64,000 bases of DNA from JAFAGX01 sp963759875 (GTDB taxonomy: Bacteria; Acidobacteriota; Terriglobia; Terriglobales; Acidobacteriaceae), in contig CAVXBB010000015.1 in NCBI GenBank assembly GCA_963759875.1, positions 1,984,001-2,048,000 on the forward strand, in the 5' to 3' direction. Positions 26,433 to 35,893 of this stretch are shown piece by piece. The translations under genes and the position numbers were made by a program. The first letter of the stretch is position 1. Each line of letters begins with the position of its first letter. A model generated the notes under the pieces. That model ran no database searches and was not told the origin of the DNA. It saw only the letters and a list, made by a program, of their open reading frames with translations.

Positions 26433-27035
26433 CTAGTTCAGTTCACATGCGGGCCGGGCGGAGTCGATACTGGCATTTCCACTGGGCCCACATACCAGCT
26501 GGTTCCATTGCTTTTTCAAATCCCCTGGTCTCGGGACTGTAGTTGGTTTGTGTGCCACTTTCTGAGTAGCAGCCACTGTTTTGGAAGATTGCGGGATCAG
26601 TGTGGCGAAACTGTTGACCGTGGTTAATATCAGGTTGACGCCTGCACTAACCCGCGCGGACAGTGCCGCATCAGAAATGTGCGCTGCTTGCAAGAGAGCT
26701 GTCAGGTTCTGGTTAATGTCCCCGATTGCATTCTGGATTTTCTGAATTACTGCACTGGTGGGGCTTGCATTGTATTCGTTGTAAAGACCCTGCAATAGAT
26801 TCAGATCTTTGGCAGCTTCGCTGGAGATGTTCTGAATCGTTGCACTGTCCGACGAACTGAGCTGCTTACCGGACTGCAGCGTTGTCACGAGACTGCCGAT
26901 ATTCAAGGCCATTTGTGCGAGGATTGGCAGATCCGCAAGAGCAACCTTAATCCATTGTGCGTTGCAACCGGTGGTAATCAGTGAAATAGCGAGCAACATG
27001 ATACAGAGCGTCTTCGATCTAGAGTTTAGATTCAT
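26433..27035 (-). CDS. Lipoprotein of unknown function
   Basis: The ATG at 27035, preceded by AAGGA, gives 200 residues starting with a lipoprotein signal (LLAISLITTGC, lipobox TTGC). The mature part is Asn/Ser/Ala-rich and mostly helical (LNLLQGLYNEYNASPTSAVI), without recognised motifs. It is divergent from the FmdE-like gene with only about 40 nt between. Lower GC and Asn-rich composition suggest a fast-evolving surface or periplasmic protein. Confidence 0.72.
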   Translation of the reverse strand: MNLNSRSKTLCIMLLAISLITTGCNAQWIKVALADLPILAQMALNIGSLVTTLQSGKQLSSSDSATIQNISSEAAKDLNLLQGLYNEYNASPTSAVIQKIQNAIGDINQNLTALLQAAHISDAALSARVSAGVNLILTTVNSFATLIPQSSKTVAATQKVAHKPTTVPRPGDLKKQWNQLVCGPSGNASIDSARPACELN

Positions 27036-27078
27036 GTTTTTTCCTTTTTTGTGTTGAAATAAGCGTTGACTGGTGGCC

Positions 27079-27660
27079 ATGAAATCTCTCGACGAATACC
27101 TGCAAGAGGCCGCGCGAGCTCATGGACATCTTTGTGCCGGACAGGTGCTAGGCGTACGCCTGGCCATGCTCGGCCTGACAAAGCTGGGCATCGACGATCC
27201 CTGGGGCAAGGACCGCAAACGCCTTGTCACTTTTGTGGAAATCGATCGCTGCGCGACCGACGCTGTCGTCGTTGTGACCGGCTGTCGCCTCGGCAAACGC
27301 GCACTCAAATTCCGCGACTGGGGCAAGGTCGCTGCAACCTTTGTTGATGTCAGCACCGGCAGTGCGGTGCGGATTGCAGCTAAAGAGTCATCAAAAGCGC
27401 TGGCGCGCCAGTTGCACCCAGAAATTAACAACAAAAATGGCCAGCAGATGCTGGCTTATCGTGAGATCGCGGATGACGACCTATTTACAACGCAATGGGT
27501 GAAGGTCGAACTCCCTCCCGAAGACTTTCCCGGTTACAAGGGCGGGCGAATTGTTTGTGATCTATGCGGCGAAGGCATTAATTTCCGCCGCGAAGTCCGG
27601 CGTGACGACCAAATTTTATGTCGAGCCTGCGCGGGCGAGCGCTATTACGATCCGCTGTAG
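27079..27660 (+). CDS. FmdE-like protein with C-terminal zinc ribbon
   Basis: The 193-residue protein has the FmdE-type N domain (ARAHGHLCAGQVLGVRLA, TGCRLGKRALKFRDWGK) with conserved His/Cys ligands. A C-terminal CDLCGEGI ... CRACAGE zinc ribbon follows. FmdE was named from formylmethanofuran dehydrogenase, but bacterial stand-alone members are usually linked to molybdenum/tungsten enzymes or other metal chemistry. No such enzyme is nearby, so the role is open. A GTG at 27073 is an alternative start. Confidence 0.82.
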   Translation: MKSLDEYLQEAARAHGHLCAGQVLGVRLAMLGLTKLGIDDPWGKDRKRLVTFVEIDRCATDAVVVVTGCRLGKRALKFRDWGKVAATFVDVSTGSAVRIAAKESSKALARQLHPEINNKNGQQMLAYREIADDDLFTTQWVKVELPPEDFPGYKGGRIVCDLCGEGINFRREVRRDDQILCRACAGERYYDPL

Positions 27661-27688
27661 ATTCTCAAACCGCGGATTCACGCTCGCA

Positions 27689-29128
27689 TCAGGCGCTGCG
27701 TGCCTGTTCGTACGCATAAGCCAGCCGGAGAACTGTAGCTTCGTCGAAGTGCTTACCCAGAATCTGCAGACCAATTGGCAAGTTGTCCCTTGTCTCGCCG
27801 CACGGAACGGAAATTCCCGGAATGCCGGCTAGGTCTGCTGTGACCGTGTAAATGTCAGCCAGGTACATTGCAAGGGGATCATCTACCTTTTCCCCGAGCT
27901 TGAACGCTGCAGTGGGGCTCGTCGGCGTCATGATCGCATCCACCTTCTGGAAAGCTTTTTGAAAATCCTGTGCCAGCAACGTGCGAACTTTCTGTGCTTT
28001 CAGATAATAGGCATCGTAGTAGCCAGCGCTGAGAGCATACGTTCCCAACATGATTCGCCGTTTTACTTCGGTTCCAAATCCCCGATCGCGGCTGCGCCGG
28101 TACATTTCGGATAGCGTACGTGCGGCCGGAGCTCGATAGCCGTAACGAACCCCGTCATACCGGGCCAGATTAGACGAAGCCTCGGCAGTTGCGACGATGT
28201 AGTAGGTCGGGATCGCGTACTTCGTGTGGGGCAGCGACACGGGAACGATCTCACATTCGATTTCCGCCAGCTTCTGAATTGCTGCCTCTACCGCGCTCCT
28301 TACCTCGGCATCGAGCCCTTCTCCAAAATACTCTTTCGCAACGCCGACCCTCAGGCCGCGAACCGGTTTTTCCAACTCCGCCTCATAATCAGAAACCGGC
28401 ATATCGGCCGAAGTCGAGTCCATCGGGTCACGGCCAGCAACCGTCCTGAGCATGATGGCGGCATCTTTTACATTTTTTGTAAGCGGCCCAATATGGTCCA
28501 GCGAGGAAGCGAAGGCAATCAGCCCGTATCGCGATACGCGGCCATAAGTTGGCATCAGCCCGACAACGCCACAGAACGAGGCCGGTTGACGAATCGAACC
28601 ACCCGTATCTGAGCCTAATGCCGCCACAGCCATGTTGGCGGCAACCGCCGCGGCTGATCCCCCAGAAGAGCCTCCGGGCACTCGGCTCAGGTCTCGTGGA
28701 TTGTGCACCGGAGCCCAAGCAGAATTTTCGTTCGATGACCCCATGGCGAACTCGTCACAGTTCGTCTTTCCGAGCACCACCGCGCCCGCTGCTTCCAGCC
28801 GTGATACTGCCGTGCAGTCATATGGCGGAACGTATTCGCCGAGAATCTTCGATCCGGCTGTTGTTCGCACCCCTCGAGTGACCATCACATCTTTGATCGC
28901 CACCGGCACTCCGCCGAGCGGGGGAAGCTCTTTTCCCTCCGCCGCCAACTCATCAATTTCAGCGGCTTTCGCCAAGGCGCGCTCTTTCGAGAGCGTAAGA
29001 AAAGCTCCAATACCAGGGTCATCGCTTTTGATTTTTGTGTAATGGGCCTCAGCCAAAGCGGTCGCGGTCGTCCTGCGCTCTTGCACTGCAGATCGGGCGG
29101 CGTCAATGGTCAGGAGGTTCAGTTCCAC
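27689..29128 (-). CDS. gatA: Glutamyl-tRNA(Gln)/aspartyl-tRNA(Asn) amidotransferase subunit A
   Basis: The 479-residue amidase has the Ser-cisSer-Lys triad: the lysine in VAIKDVM and both serines in VPGGSSGGSAAAVAANM, with GSDTGGSIRQPASFCG. It makes ammonia from glutamine for transamidation of mischarged tRNA. It lies 79 nt downstream of gatC on the same strand; gatB is elsewhere. Full length. Confidence 0.95.
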   Translation of the reverse strand: MELNLLTIDAARSAVQERRTTATALAEAHYTKIKSDDPGIGAFLTLSKERALAKAAEIDELAAEGKELPPLGGVPVAIKDVMVTRGVRTTAGSKILGEYVPPYDCTAVSRLEAAGAVVLGKTNCDEFAMGSSNENSAWAPVHNPRDLSRVPGGSSGGSAAAVAANMAVAALGSDTGGSIRQPASFCGVVGLMPTYGRVSRYGLIAFASSLDHIGPLTKNVKDAAIMLRTVAGRDPMDSTSADMPVSDYEAELEKPVRGLRVGVAKEYFGEGLDAEVRSAVEAAIQKLAEIECEIVPVSLPHTKYAIPTYYIVATAEASSNLARYDGVRYGYRAPAARTLSEMYRRSRDRGFGTEVKRRIMLGTYALSAGYYDAYYLKAQKVRTLLAQDFQKAFQKVDAIMTPTSPTAAFKLGEKVDDPLAMYLADIYTVTADLAGIPGISVPCGETRDNLPIGLQILGKHFDEATVLRLAYAYEQARSA

Positions 29129-29207
29129 AGCTTTATCCGCTTGTCAACGCTAGACCACAAATTTGTTGCTGTGCCGGAACGCGATAAGGAGAGATATATC
29201 TCGGCAA

Positions 29208-29573
29208 CTATCTTTCAATTACTTTCGGTACTCGGAAAAATGTTCCATCCGTCTCCGGAGCATTCGCAAGAGCGACATCCTGAGGCAACGACTTGCGTAG
29301 TCCTTCGAGAATATCGTCGCGGCTGGCGTACGCAGAAGGCTCAACATCTTTCTTGGATCTGCCGATCGCTGAAACTTGTGCCATCGGCTGCACGTTGGAA
29401 GTGTCCAGTTCATTGAGCCGGTCAATATGCTCAAGAATAGAATTCAAATCGCGTAACAGACGCGCACGTTCCTCGCTGGTCAATTCCAAATTGGCTAGAT
29501 CAGCTACGTAGGCAACGTCTTTGTCCGTCACTTTCATTTGAGCGGACCGGGCCAGATCGCAATTGTTCGCCAT
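29208..29573 (-). CDS. gatC: Glutamyl-tRNA(Gln) amidotransferase subunit C
   Basis: The 121-residue protein has the GatC core KVTDKDVAYVADLANLEL, DLNSILEHIDRLNELDT and the C-terminal DGTFFRVPKVIE. The start ATG at 29573 is supported by GGGAGG three bases upstream; an internal ATG (29537) would give the more usual family length but lacks a site. It stabilises GatA-GatB. Operon order gatC-gatA. Confidence 0.93.
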   Translation of the reverse strand: MANNCDLARSAQMKVTDKDVAYVADLANLELTSEERARLLRDLNSILEHIDRLNELDTSNVQPMAQVSAIGRSKKDVEPSAYASRDDILEGLRKSLPQDVALANAPETDGTFFRVPKVIER

Positions 29574-29747
29574 CTTCCTCCCTAATTTCAGAATAGCAGT
29601 TTCAATAGGGGTGATATGACACAGTTCGCAAGAATATTTTGTGAATGGATTCAGCAGCTTGAATTATTTTCGATGAAAAAAGGGGCTTGACAAGATTTTC
29701 CAAAATCACAGAACGCCCGTCTCACCCTGCGATTATTCCCGAATTGG

Positions 29748-31109
29748 TCACGAATTCGGCTGCGCATCATGAGCTTCTGGCAGCGGGAACTCTCGAGCAA
29801 CCAACTCCAGCGCATCATTCTTGCTTTGCAGCCGGCCTTCGAGCTGCCCGTCTTCGACTGCAGACAAGATCACTTTGAACCGTGGCCCCGGTTTGTAGCC
29901 GGCTTCGATCAGATCATCACCAGTAATAAGTGGGGTTGGGCGCATGATTGATGCTGGTGTAACCGCTATTTTCTCGTTCGTGAACTGGTACAAACCAAGG
30001 TCACCGTGGCTGGCCAGGCAGTCGATGCGGTGCAACTCCAAGTGTTCTCCAAATCGCGGCATACGAACGAACTTCTTGAAAGTCGAATCCTTCATGTGCT
30101 GCACGTCTGCAAAACGCATATGATTTTGGGCCAGTGCGAGAATTTGCTTTGTATCCTCGTTCGAAAAACGAAAACGCCGGCAGATCTCTTCCGCCATTTT
30201 CACTCCAACTTCCACGTGCTGGTCGAACCGGATGCGGTCGGGTGCAACGCGGAATGTTGGCGGCTTTCCCACATCGTGCAAGAGAGCGCCCCATGCCAGC
30301 GTGGGTGAACATGTGTGCGGCAGGTGCTCGAGTAGAAGCAATGTATGCACGAAGACATCTCCCTCAGGATGAAACTGCGGAGGCTGGGCCACACCTTTCA
30401 TAGCCTCAATCTCCGGCAAAAGTTCGTGCAGCAAGCCGGTCTGGTCAAGAAGCAGAAAACCTGAGCGGGCATGGCCCTCGGTCAGAATTTTGGTAAGTTC
30501 GTCGCGAAGGCGCTCGCGGGAAACCTGATGAATTTGTAACGCAAGCTTCTGAATCGCTGCAAAAGTCTTGGGCTCAATTTCGTACTGGAAACGAGCGGCA
30601 AACCGCACCGCCCGCAACATGCGCAGCTTGTCTTCGGTGAAGCGCTGTTCGGGATCACCAATGGTGCGAATGATCCCTACTTTGAGGTCTTTCCGGCCAC
30701 CGACAAAATCGAGAACCTCGTCAGTCGCTGGGTCCTGCAATAAACCATTAATGGTGAAGTCGCGCCGTTTAACGTCTTCTTTCGGGTCCTTGGTGAAGCG
30801 GACCTGGTCGGGATGGCGGCCATCGCTGTATCCGACATCAGATCGAAAGGTTGCAACTTCAACGAGACCCGCGTCATCGCCCATCTCTTTTCCGGATGGG
30901 ACCAGGACAACCCCGAACTGTGCCCCAACCGCATAGGTTTCGGGAAAAATCTCCATGACTTCGTTGGGGGTAGCATCGGTTGCCACATCGAAATCGGCAG
31001 GCTCACGGCCGAGCAGCAAATCGCGCACACATCCACCAACCAGATATGCCTGGTGCCCCGTCTGGCGAAGTTCGTTAACAATGCCAATTGCGTGTTCTTT
31101 GGAGTTCAT
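29748..31109 (-). CDS. CCA-adding enzyme / poly(A) polymerase family nucleotidyltransferase
   Basis: The internal ATG at 31109 (MNSKEHAIGIV) is preferred over 31214 because residues before it do not match the family. The 453-residue protein has the class II head motif GGCVRDLLLG with carboxylates DFDVATDA, then the RRDFTINGLL motif, and an HD-type domain (LHDVGKPPTF). It adds CCA to tRNA 3' ends or poly(A) tails to RNA. The tRNA in this window encodes CCA, so a repair or poly(A) role is plausible. It precedes gatC. Confidence 0.88.
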   Translation of the reverse strand: MNSKEHAIGIVNELRQTGHQAYLVGGCVRDLLLGREPADFDVATDATPNEVMEIFPETYAVGAQFGVVLVPSGKEMGDDAGLVEVATFRSDVGYSDGRHPDQVRFTKDPKEDVKRRDFTINGLLQDPATDEVLDFVGGRKDLKVGIIRTIGDPEQRFTEDKLRMLRAVRFAARFQYEIEPKTFAAIQKLALQIHQVSRERLRDELTKILTEGHARSGFLLLDQTGLLHELLPEIEAMKGVAQPPQFHPEGDVFVHTLLLLEHLPHTCSPTLAWGALLHDVGKPPTFRVAPDRIRFDQHVEVGVKMAEEICRRFRFSNEDTKQILALAQNHMRFADVQHMKDSTFKKFVRMPRFGEHLELHRIDCLASHGDLGLYQFTNEKIAVTPASIMRPTPLITGDDLIEAGYKPGPRFKVILSAVEDGQLEGRLQSKNDALELVAREFPLPEAHDAQPNS

Positions 31110-31381
31110 CGATTCGGAGCCATCTGCTACGTTCACAGATTTTCTGATGTACCTAGCGTGGAAGGCAACTCTTGGCGTGGGGCCAATTTGATACAAATGC
31201 CGAGAACGGTTCATCGTTTTTCCCGAGATGGCCCTTATGCTTGCATTTGACGCGAATACGCCAGTGCGCTGATTGCTGAATTGAGCTGCAAGTCCTTGTG
31301 AAACTTAGGGTGCACTCTTTGGAACGTACTCCCTGATTTTGGGGCCTTTGTTTGCTCCAATGATCATTCAGGAGAACGCCA

Positions 31382-31843
31382 GTGATTAACATTGAAGTCG
31401 CCGAATGCACAATGACCGCGTTAGCCATCAGCAAAATCACCCAACAGGTCCAGGTATCCAAGACTATCCTGCTGGTGGAAGACGAGGAGTTCGTGCGGGA
31501 AATGATTTACAAGACCCTCGAGGCCGCCGGATATCGAGTCCTGAAGTGTGGGAACGCGAAACAGGCGCAAGCTGTCTACCGGCAGTACGGTGAGGTCATA
31601 GATCTTCTGCTGACAGATGTAGTTCTGCCGGCTCAGAGCGGGATAGATCTAGCTAAAGATCTCCTTGCGTTAAACGCTGACCTGAAAGTCGTTCTCATTT
31701 CTGGTTATCCAGAAAAATTGGTGGAGGAAACAGACTTTCGGGAACATCGAATGTTTTACCTATCAAAACCGTTCTCGTCGGAGTCTCTGCTGCGAAAACT
31801 GCGGCAAGCTATCGGGAGCATTCCGGATGGAATCGCTGTTTAG
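31382..31843 (+). CDS. Single-domain response regulator
   Basis: The 153-residue protein begins at GTG with AGGAG upstream. One receiver domain carries the acidic pocket E33-D34-E35, phospho-acceptor D79 (LLTDVVLP), S107 and K129 (SKPFS). No output domain follows, so it acts through protein contact, as CheY-like proteins do. The first 27 residues are extra. No kinase is adjacent. A stand-alone DHp-like protein lies at 3282-3524 far away. Confidence 0.9.
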   Translation: MINIEVAECTMTALAISKITQQVQVSKTILLVEDEEFVREMIYKTLEAAGYRVLKCGNAKQAQAVYRQYGEVIDLLLTDVVLPAQSGIDLAKDLLALNADLKVVLISGYPEKLVEETDFREHRMFYLSKPFSSESLLRKLRQAIGSIPDGIAV

Positions 31844-32007
31844 CCGGGCGAGTACCCGCGTACTCTGCAGCACAGATCATCCCCGCATTGCAGTTTGTCA
31901 GTGGCGTTCGGAAATGGATGTAGTACTTGCGAATGGAATCGTCGTTCATAACAAAGTTCGTGTCCTGTCGACGCTGGAATGTATCTAATACCGCATAGGA
32001 GATCGCA

Positions 32008-32973
32008 ATGCAGACCAAGCAGCTTGGCAACTCGGATTTGCGCATCACGCCGGTCGGTTTTGGAGCCTGGGCCATCGGCGGCGCGGGATGGCAGTTTGCC
32101 TGGGGGTCACAGGACGACAGCGACTCTGTCGGCGCCATTCATCGAGCGCTCGAGCTCGGCGTGAACTGGATTGATACCGCCGCGGTCTATGGATTAGGTC
32201 ATTCCGAAGAAGTGGTTGCGCGGGCGGTGAAGGACTGGTCGGGTAGCAAGCCGTACATTTTCACGAAATGCGGTCTCCGCTGGAATTCCAGCGGTAACGT
32301 CGAGAAAGTACTCACCAGGCAATCGATTCGCGAAGAAGCACAAAACAGCCTGCGGCGGTTGCAAGTGGAAGTTATCGATTTGTATCAGATTCATTGGCCG
32401 CCAGAGCCCGATTCGCCACAACTGGAAGAAGCTTGGTCTACTTTGGCGGATTTGAAACGCGAAGGCAAAGTACGCTGGATCGGAGTCTCGAATTTCAATG
32501 TGAAGCAGCTGCGCCGGGCTAAGGCGATCGCCCCGATCACGTCTCTTCAGCCCCCGTATTCCTTGATCAATCGCGGTATCGAAGAGGACATTCTGCCTTA
32601 TTGTCTGCGCGAGGGTATTGGCGTGATTGTTTATTCACCGATGGCTTCCGGTCTTCTTACCGGAGCTATGACTCGGGAACGAGCCGCCAAGCTCCCTAAG
32701 GATGATTGGCGCAGCAGCGATCCTGAATTTCTGGAAGCGCGCTTATCTCGCAATCTTGAATTAGTCGACCGGCTTCGCGAAATTGCTCAACGTCACAACC
32801 GCCTACCCGGAGAAGTGGCAATCGCCTGGACGCTCCGCCATCCCGCCGTGACGGGGGCCATTGTTGGAGCTCGCAATGCACGTCAGGCCAATGGCGTCAT
32901 GCGAGCCGGCGAGCTTCGACTCAGCGACAAAGAAGTGAACGAAATTGAGGAATTTCTTGAGACTGCCGCGTGA
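32008..32973 (+). CDS. Aldo/keto reductase
   Basis: The 321-residue TIM-barrel oxidoreductase carries the AKR tetrad: D and Y in WIDTAAVYGLGHSEE, K in FTKCGL and H in YQIHWPP. The NADPH-site region is GAIVGARNARQ. It reduces aldehydes or ketones with NADPH in the cytoplasm. It stands alone; substrate unknown. Confidence 0.93.
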   Translation: MQTKQLGNSDLRITPVGFGAWAIGGAGWQFAWGSQDDSDSVGAIHRALELGVNWIDTAAVYGLGHSEEVVARAVKDWSGSKPYIFTKCGLRWNSSGNVEKVLTRQSIREEAQNSLRRLQVEVIDLYQIHWPPEPDSPQLEEAWSTLADLKREGKVRWIGVSNFNVKQLRRAKAIAPITSLQPPYSLINRGIEEDILPYCLREGIGVIVYSPMASGLLTGAMTRERAAKLPKDDWRSSDPEFLEARLSRNLELVDRLREIAQRHNRLPGEVAIAWTLRHPAVTGAIVGARNARQANGVMRAGELRLSDKEVNEIEEFLETAA

Positions 32974-33046
32974 TCGGAGGCCCGTTTTTTTTCTGCGCGT
33001 TTGACAGGCAATTTTCACGAGTGCTACCGTCAGCCCTTCGCGCCAC

Positions 33047-33946
33047 ATGCGTCAGCGACTTGAGTACGTGCTCGCCTGGATACTAATCAAATTCATCGGC
33101 GCTCTGCCGCGTCCGCTGGCGCGCGCGGCGGGAATCACCCTCGCTTGGATTGTCTACGCTCTGCACGTGCGACTGCGCCGTGTGGGTGTGCGCAATCTCC
33201 AACTGGCACTTCCTGAGAAAACGCGCCGTGAGCGAAGCAAAATTCTGCGTGGAGTCTTCACTTCATTTGGCCGCCAGGCAGCAGAAGTTTGTCTGTTCCC
33301 GAAGTATACCCGTGAGAACGTAAGCAAAGTTGTGGTCTATGACGGCTTCGAAAACTTCGAGCGTGCGCTGGCGCGGGGCAAAGGCGTGCTCTTCCTGACT
33401 GCGCATCTCGGAGGATGGGAACTTTCGGCGTTCGCTCATTCTTTGAACGGATATCCGCTGCACGTCGTCATGCGTCCACTGGATAATGTCTATCTCGACC
33501 GTCTGACGCGGCAGTACCGCACGATGCACGGCAACATTATGGTCGAGAAGGACGACTTTGTCCGCGGGCTGCTTTCGGCAATGAAGAACGGCCAAACGGC
33601 CGGAATTCTCATGGACACAAATATGACCCCCCCGCAAGGGGTCTTCGTAAAATTTTTCGGCATCCCGGCGTGCACGGCAAGTGGGTTGGCTCGGATCGCG
33701 TTGCGAACCGACGCCGCCGTGGTGCCAGGGTTTACGATTTGGGATTCTGCTTTAGGCAAGTACCGCCTGCGATTTGATCCTGCCCTGCCACTGGTTCGCA
33801 CGGGAGACAATGAGGCCGACGCTGTAACGAATACAGCAACATTTACCAGCATTATCGAGCAATATGTCCGGAAGTATCCCGATCAGTGGTTATGGGTTCA
33901 TCGGCGATGGAAAACGCGACCGGAAGGCGAACCGCCGCTCTACTAG
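33047..33946 (+). CDS. Lysophospholipid / lipid A acyltransferase (LpxL/HtrB family)
   Basis: The 299-residue protein has an N-terminal membrane helix and the acyltransferase motif H-x4-E (TAHLGGWELSA). Later motifs GILMDTNMTP and VPGFTIW, and a C-terminal DQWLWVHRRWKTRP, are diagnostic of the LpxL/HtrB family. It transfers a secondary acyl chain to lipid A. It lies about 290 nt upstream of lpxD, consistent with a lipid A role. Confidence 0.9.
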   Translation: MRQRLEYVLAWILIKFIGALPRPLARAAGITLAWIVYALHVRLRRVGVRNLQLALPEKTRRERSKILRGVFTSFGRQAAEVCLFPKYTRENVSKVVVYDGFENFERALARGKGVLFLTAHLGGWELSAFAHSLNGYPLHVVMRPLDNVYLDRLTRQYRTMHGNIMVEKDDFVRGLLSAMKNGQTAGILMDTNMTPPQGVFVKFFGIPACTASGLARIALRTDAAVVPGFTIWDSALGKYRLRFDPALPLVRTGDNEADAVTNTATFTSIIEQYVRKYPDQWLWVHRRWKTRPEGEPPLY

Positions 33947-34032
33947 GAGTCATTATCCAGGGGCTACTAGCCCGCGTTGACCTTCAGCTCCACCGATTAG
34001 CCCCTAGCTACTAGATACTGAACTACTATGAT

Positions 34033-34185
34033 TCAGAACCAATCGCTCCGATACGCCACCCACCAGCTCACGTAAGCAATAGGGATCGTCGCACCGAGCG
34101 CCCACCAGATTGGCAACACGAAATCAGCAATGAGTCCAAGCGCAACGAAGCTCGCCCAGAAAACCTTCCGTTCCATGTCATGCAT
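34033..34185 (-). CDS. Small two-helix membrane protein
   Basis: The ATG at 34185 (or 34176) gives 47-50 residues, MERKVFWASFVALG then WALGATIPIAYVSWWVAY: two hydrophobic helices and a short basic/aromatic end. Longer in-frame starts would overlap lpxD and read as non-protein. A short inverted GGGGCTA/TAGCCCC (33960-33966 / 33998-34004) lies at its 3' side, between it and the convergent acyltransferase gene. No function assigned. Confidence 0.5.
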   Translation of the reverse strand: MHDMERKVFWASFVALGLIADFVLPIWWALGATIPIAYVSWWVAYRSDWF

Positions 34186-34234
34186 TCTAGACCGATAGCT
34201 TTCATTTCCTGCCACAAACGTATAAAAATGTGCA

Positions 34235-35230
34235 ATGCCGCATTCGGCTAAGGAGATCGCCGATTCGATCCAGGCCCGTTTGGTAGGCAACGGAACCGTT
34301 CAGTTGACGGGCATTTCGGGAATTGGTTCAGCTTCGGAAGGCGATTTGGTGTTCGTGGCCGATGAGCGAAAACTTCCAGATGCGATTGCAAGCGCTGCTT
34401 CCGCGATCATCACGGGGGAGTTCGGCCGCAAATCCTCGCCAAACAAGCCGTTGCTGCTACACACTTATCCGCGGTTGGCATTTGCTCGAGCCGCGCGATT
34501 GCTTTGCGCGCCGGCAGTTCGAACAGCGGGCATTCATGCGACGGCGACGGTGTATCCGTCCGCGTTTTTAGGTTCGAATGTAACCATTGATGAGCGAGTG
34601 GCCATCAAAGAAAAGGCCAGCATCGGTTCAAACACGTGGATTGGCGCCGGATCTGTGGTTAGCGAAAATGTTTCAATCGGCGAATGCTGTGAGGTTCATC
34701 CAAATGTGACAATCTATCCCGGTGCACGCCTTGGCAACCGCGTGATTGTGCACTCCGGTACGGTCCTGGGCAGTGATGGGTTTGGTTACGTTCGCGACAA
34801 GAAGACGGGCCGATATGAGAAATTCCCCCAGCTTGGCCGGTTGGTCATAGAGGATGACGTCGAGATTGGGGCCAATTGCACCGTGGACCGTGGCGCCCTA
34901 GAACTTACTCGTATTGGTCGCGGAACGAAGATCGATAATCTGGTGCACATCGGGCACAACGTGCAGATTGCCGAAGATGTAGTAATAGCTGCTCAAACGG
35001 GCCTTTCTGGCAGCGCTGTCGTCCAAAGTAATGTTGTCATCGGCGGCCAGGTCGGCATCGCGGATCATGTGCGAATCGAGGCGGGCGCAATTTTAGGCGC
35101 GCAGAGCGGTATTCCAAGCAAGAAGATTATTCGCGGCAACGGTGTGATTTTCTGGGGAACGCCCGCCCGCCCGATTCGGGAGTATTTAAAGCAGTTGGCA
35201 GTTCTAGCGCGCCTGGCAAAGAAAGAGTAG
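34235..35230 (+). CDS. lpxD: UDP-3-O-acylglucosamine N-acyltransferase
   Basis: The 331-residue protein has an N-terminal UDP-binding domain, hexapeptide repeats forming a left-handed beta helix (about 100-290), the catalytic histidine in LVHIGHNVQIAED, and NCTVDRGALELTRIG. The C-terminal helix is KQLAVLARLAKKE. It adds the N-linked acyl chain in lipid A synthesis. Other lpx genes are not adjacent. Confidence 0.95.
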   Translation: MPHSAKEIADSIQARLVGNGTVQLTGISGIGSASEGDLVFVADERKLPDAIASAASAIITGEFGRKSSPNKPLLLHTYPRLAFARAARLLCAPAVRTAGIHATATVYPSAFLGSNVTIDERVAIKEKASIGSNTWIGAGSVVSENVSIGECCEVHPNVTIYPGARLGNRVIVHSGTVLGSDGFGYVRDKKTGRYEKFPQLGRLVIEDDVEIGANCTVDRGALELTRIGRGTKIDNLVHIGHNVQIAEDVVIAAQTGLSGSAVVQSNVVIGGQVGIADHVRIEAGAILGAQSGIPSKKIIRGNGVIFWGTPARPIREYLKQLAVLARLAKKE

Positions 35231-35246
35231 CTCCAAGCGTCAAAGA

Positions 35247-35870
35247 GTGTTTATGGCAGTTGTCGTCGTAGGTGGCCACTCTCGGAGCGTCGGCAAAACC
35301 AGCGTCGTCGCTGGTCTCATCGCCGCACTGCCCGAATACAACTGGACTGCGTTTAAGGTCACGCAATACGGACACGGCATTTGCTCGCGCAGCGGCAAGG
35401 CCTGTCATTGTGCTTCAGACGATCATACTTGGGCAATTTCAGAGGAGCAGGATCGCTCCGGCGAGTCCGATACCTCACGCTTCCTGGTGGCTGGCGCTCA
35501 AAGCGCGTGGTGGGTGCGCACAGAACTAGGGCGCCTGGCGGAAGCCATGCCGAGCATCCGCCAAAAATTCTCTGCCGTGCAGAACGTGATTCTTGAATCG
35601 AACAGCATTTTGAAATTTCTTAGACCCGATCTCTACCTGAGTGTTCTTGATCCGGGCAAGGCAGACTTCAAGAACTCAGCTAAGGAATTCTTAGGGCATG
35701 CCGATGCGTTCATTCTGCATGCATCTTCCGGTCATGCATCGGGGTGGGCAGAAATCGACTTAAGCGAACATACAGTTCCCAAATTTCGCATTCAGCCTCC
35801 CCCGTATGTGACACCAGAAATTGCAAACTTCGTTAAAGCGCGGCTCAGCGCCGACCGCCTCGCCCAATAA
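35247..35870 (+). CDS. P-loop NTPase, MobB-like
   Basis: The 207-residue protein starts with a strand and P-loop VVVVGGHSRSVGKTSVVAGLI, the shape of MobB/BioD-type NTPases. A cysteine cluster (CSRSGKACHC) lies near residues 46-55. ILESNSILKFLRPDLYLSVLD resembles the base-recognition part of MobB-like proteins. It follows lpxD by 16 nt. The GTG at 35247 or the ATG at 35253 is the start. Precise role unknown. Confidence 0.7.
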   Translation: MFMAVVVVGGHSRSVGKTSVVAGLIAALPEYNWTAFKVTQYGHGICSRSGKACHCASDDHTWAISEEQDRSGESDTSRFLVAGAQSAWWVRTELGRLAEAMPSIRQKFSAVQNVILESNSILKFLRPDLYLSVLDPGKADFKNSAKEFLGHADAFILHASSGHASGWAEIDLSEHTVPKFRIQPPPYVTPEIANFVKARLSADRLAQ

Positions 35871-35893
35871 CATCCAGTAATCCGGCTGTTAAG

